Part shown: positions 5,822 through 6,393 of the stretch, piece by piece
How the letters are laid out: each line of letters opens with the position of its first letter
Numbering within the stretch: the stretch's first letter is position 1
Source: Candidatus Brocadiaceae bacterium
GTDB taxonomy: Bacteria > Planctomycetota > Brocadiia > SM23-32
Assembly: GCA_003551785.1 (NCBI GenBank)
Contig: PUNP01000988.1
Coordinates: 1 to 6,393, forward strand
DNA length: 6,393 nucleotides
Direction of reading: 5' to 3'
The notes under the pieces: generated by a model
Databases searched by the model: none
What the model saw: the letters and a program-made list of their open reading frames with translations, nothing else
What the model was told of the DNA's origin: nothing
Program-made: the position numbers and the translations under genes

Positions 5822-5891
5822 CATCGGCATTTTTTAAGGAAAGTGAATTTCTGAATTTGAGATTTATTCATTGCTGGAGATATGCAGGTAT

Positions 5892-6393
5892 ATGAAAAAA
5901 GAGCGGCGAATGTCAGCTATAATGGAGCGTTTGCGTGCAGAGCCGCGTGAATGGCAAGTCAATGAACTTGCGGAAATTCACGCTGTTTCGCCGTTAACTA
6001 TACGCAGAACGCTTGATGAACTGGCGAAGAAAAACCTGATTCTCCGCACACACGGTGGATGTGTAGTAGCTAACCAGGTGGCGGATTCACCCTATTATAA
6101 AAAAATTTCAGAAAATTTCGATTTAAAAAACAGAATCGGCTTGCTTGCAGCAAAGCGAGTGTGCCCGGACGAGTCCATTCTCATTAATGACGGCTCAACA
6201 TGTTTTCACCTTGCATCCAATCTGGACGTATGCGCTCCGCTGACAGTCTATACTAATTCGATAGCAATGATACCGGAACTGAGCCGGTTCAGCGGCATCA
6301 AAACGATTGTTCTCGGCGGTGAATATAATCGGGACCTCTTCTGTCTTGTCGGCGGAATGATAGAACGCATGCTTGAAATGCTGCATTTTGACA
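5892..6393 (+). CDS. DeoR-family transcriptional regulator, N-terminal 167 codons, cut by the right window edge
   Basis: The frame opens at the ATG at 5892 and runs off the window. Residues about 5-57 form the DeoR winged helix: M-E-R-L-R near 11-15, V-N-E-L-A (23-27), the recognition helix V-S-P-L-T-I-R-R-T-L (32-41) and the wing L-R-T-H-G-G (51-56). From about 70 the DeoRC sensor domain follows, an isomerase-like fold that binds sugar phosphates: I-N-D-G-S-T (98-103), V-Y-T-N-S (119-123), V-L-G-G-E-Y (140-145) and L-V-G-G (152-155). Full-length members are about 250 residues. The usual R-R-D of the recognition helix is R-R-T. Such proteins are mostly repressors of neighbouring sugar operons released by a phosphorylated intermediate; control of the divergent minus-strand operon is inferred. 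An earlier ATG at 5882 is out of frame; GGAG at 5876-5879 is rather far (12 nt), so the start is likely but not certain. Confidence 0.92.
   Translation, partial: MKKERRMSAIMERLRAEPREWQVNELAEIHAVSPLTIRRTLDELAKKNLILRTHGGCVVANQVADSPYYKKISENFDLKNRIGLLAAKRVCPDESILINDGSTCFHLASNLDVCAPLTVYTNSIAMIPELSRFSGIKTIVLGGEYNRDLFCLVGGMIERMLEMLHFD

Larger units (their letters stand above)
4942..5891. other. 950-bp non-coding regulatory region between the aldolase and the divergent regulator
   Basis: No convincing gene lies here. From left to right it holds an AT-rich stretch with inverted repeats (5006-5031, 5127-5149), copy 2 of the 22-bp repeat (5208-5229), GC-rich hairpins (5280-5294 and 5392-5538), and an AT-rich segment with a candidate promoter for the regulator. 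The hexamer TACAAT or its complement ATTGTA recurs at 5035-5040, in both arms of 5127-5149, and at 5243-5248, which could be half-sites for one regulator. A promoter for the aldolase must lie here on the minus strand. TATACT at 5004-5009 is a possible -10, but no good -35 accompanies it, so I do not annotate it. Confidence 0.6.

Overview
The window is a bacterial carbohydrate-use locus. Five tightly spaced genes lie on the minus strand and a divergent DeoR-family regulator starts near the right edge on the plus strand. Genes are of moderate GC and non-coding DNA is AT-rich. The gene content (a signal-less ceramidase-family hydrolase, atypical NagA and NagB homologues, an HpcH/HpaI aldolase and an FGGY kinase) and the palindrome-rich intergenic DNA would fit the Planctomycetes-Verrucomicrobia-Lentisphaerae group. 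That placement is an impression only; there is no rRNA or marker gene to test it.

In minus-strand transcription order (right to left): an HpcH/HpaI-family class II aldolase (4159-4941), a NagA-family deacetylase (2956-4125), a gap of about 390 bp, a NagB/6-phosphogluconolactonase-fold protein (1628-2563), a neutral-ceramidase-family hydrolase (309-1625) and the N-terminus of an FGGY sugar kinase (1-309, cut by the left edge). The last three are spaced by 2 bp and by a 1-bp TAATG overlap, so they are almost certainly one operon. The 390-bp gap holds a decayed, frameshifted plus-strand PIN-domain (VapC-type) toxin remnant, followed by a 22-bp element that recurs at 5208-5229.

The non-coding region 4942-5891 carries a perfect 9-bp-arm inverted repeat that looks like an operator, other AT-rich inverted repeats, a dense cluster of GC-rich hairpins (5392-5538) resembling a REP/BIME element, and a candidate promoter for the regulator. 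The regulator (5892 to the right edge) has the DeoR winged helix and the start of the sugar-phosphate-sensing DeoRC domain, and probably controls the operon.

Taken together the genes suggest catabolism of an N-acylated amino sugar or related amide: hydrolysis of the amide, isomerisation/deamination, phosphorylation and aldol cleavage. The NagA and NagB homologues keep most catalytic residues but have lost the usual 6-phosphate-binding residues. The substrate is therefore probably not GlcNAc-6-phosphate, and the FGGY kinase may act after them rather than before. This pathway is inference. I see no RNA gene, CRISPR array or intact mobile element.
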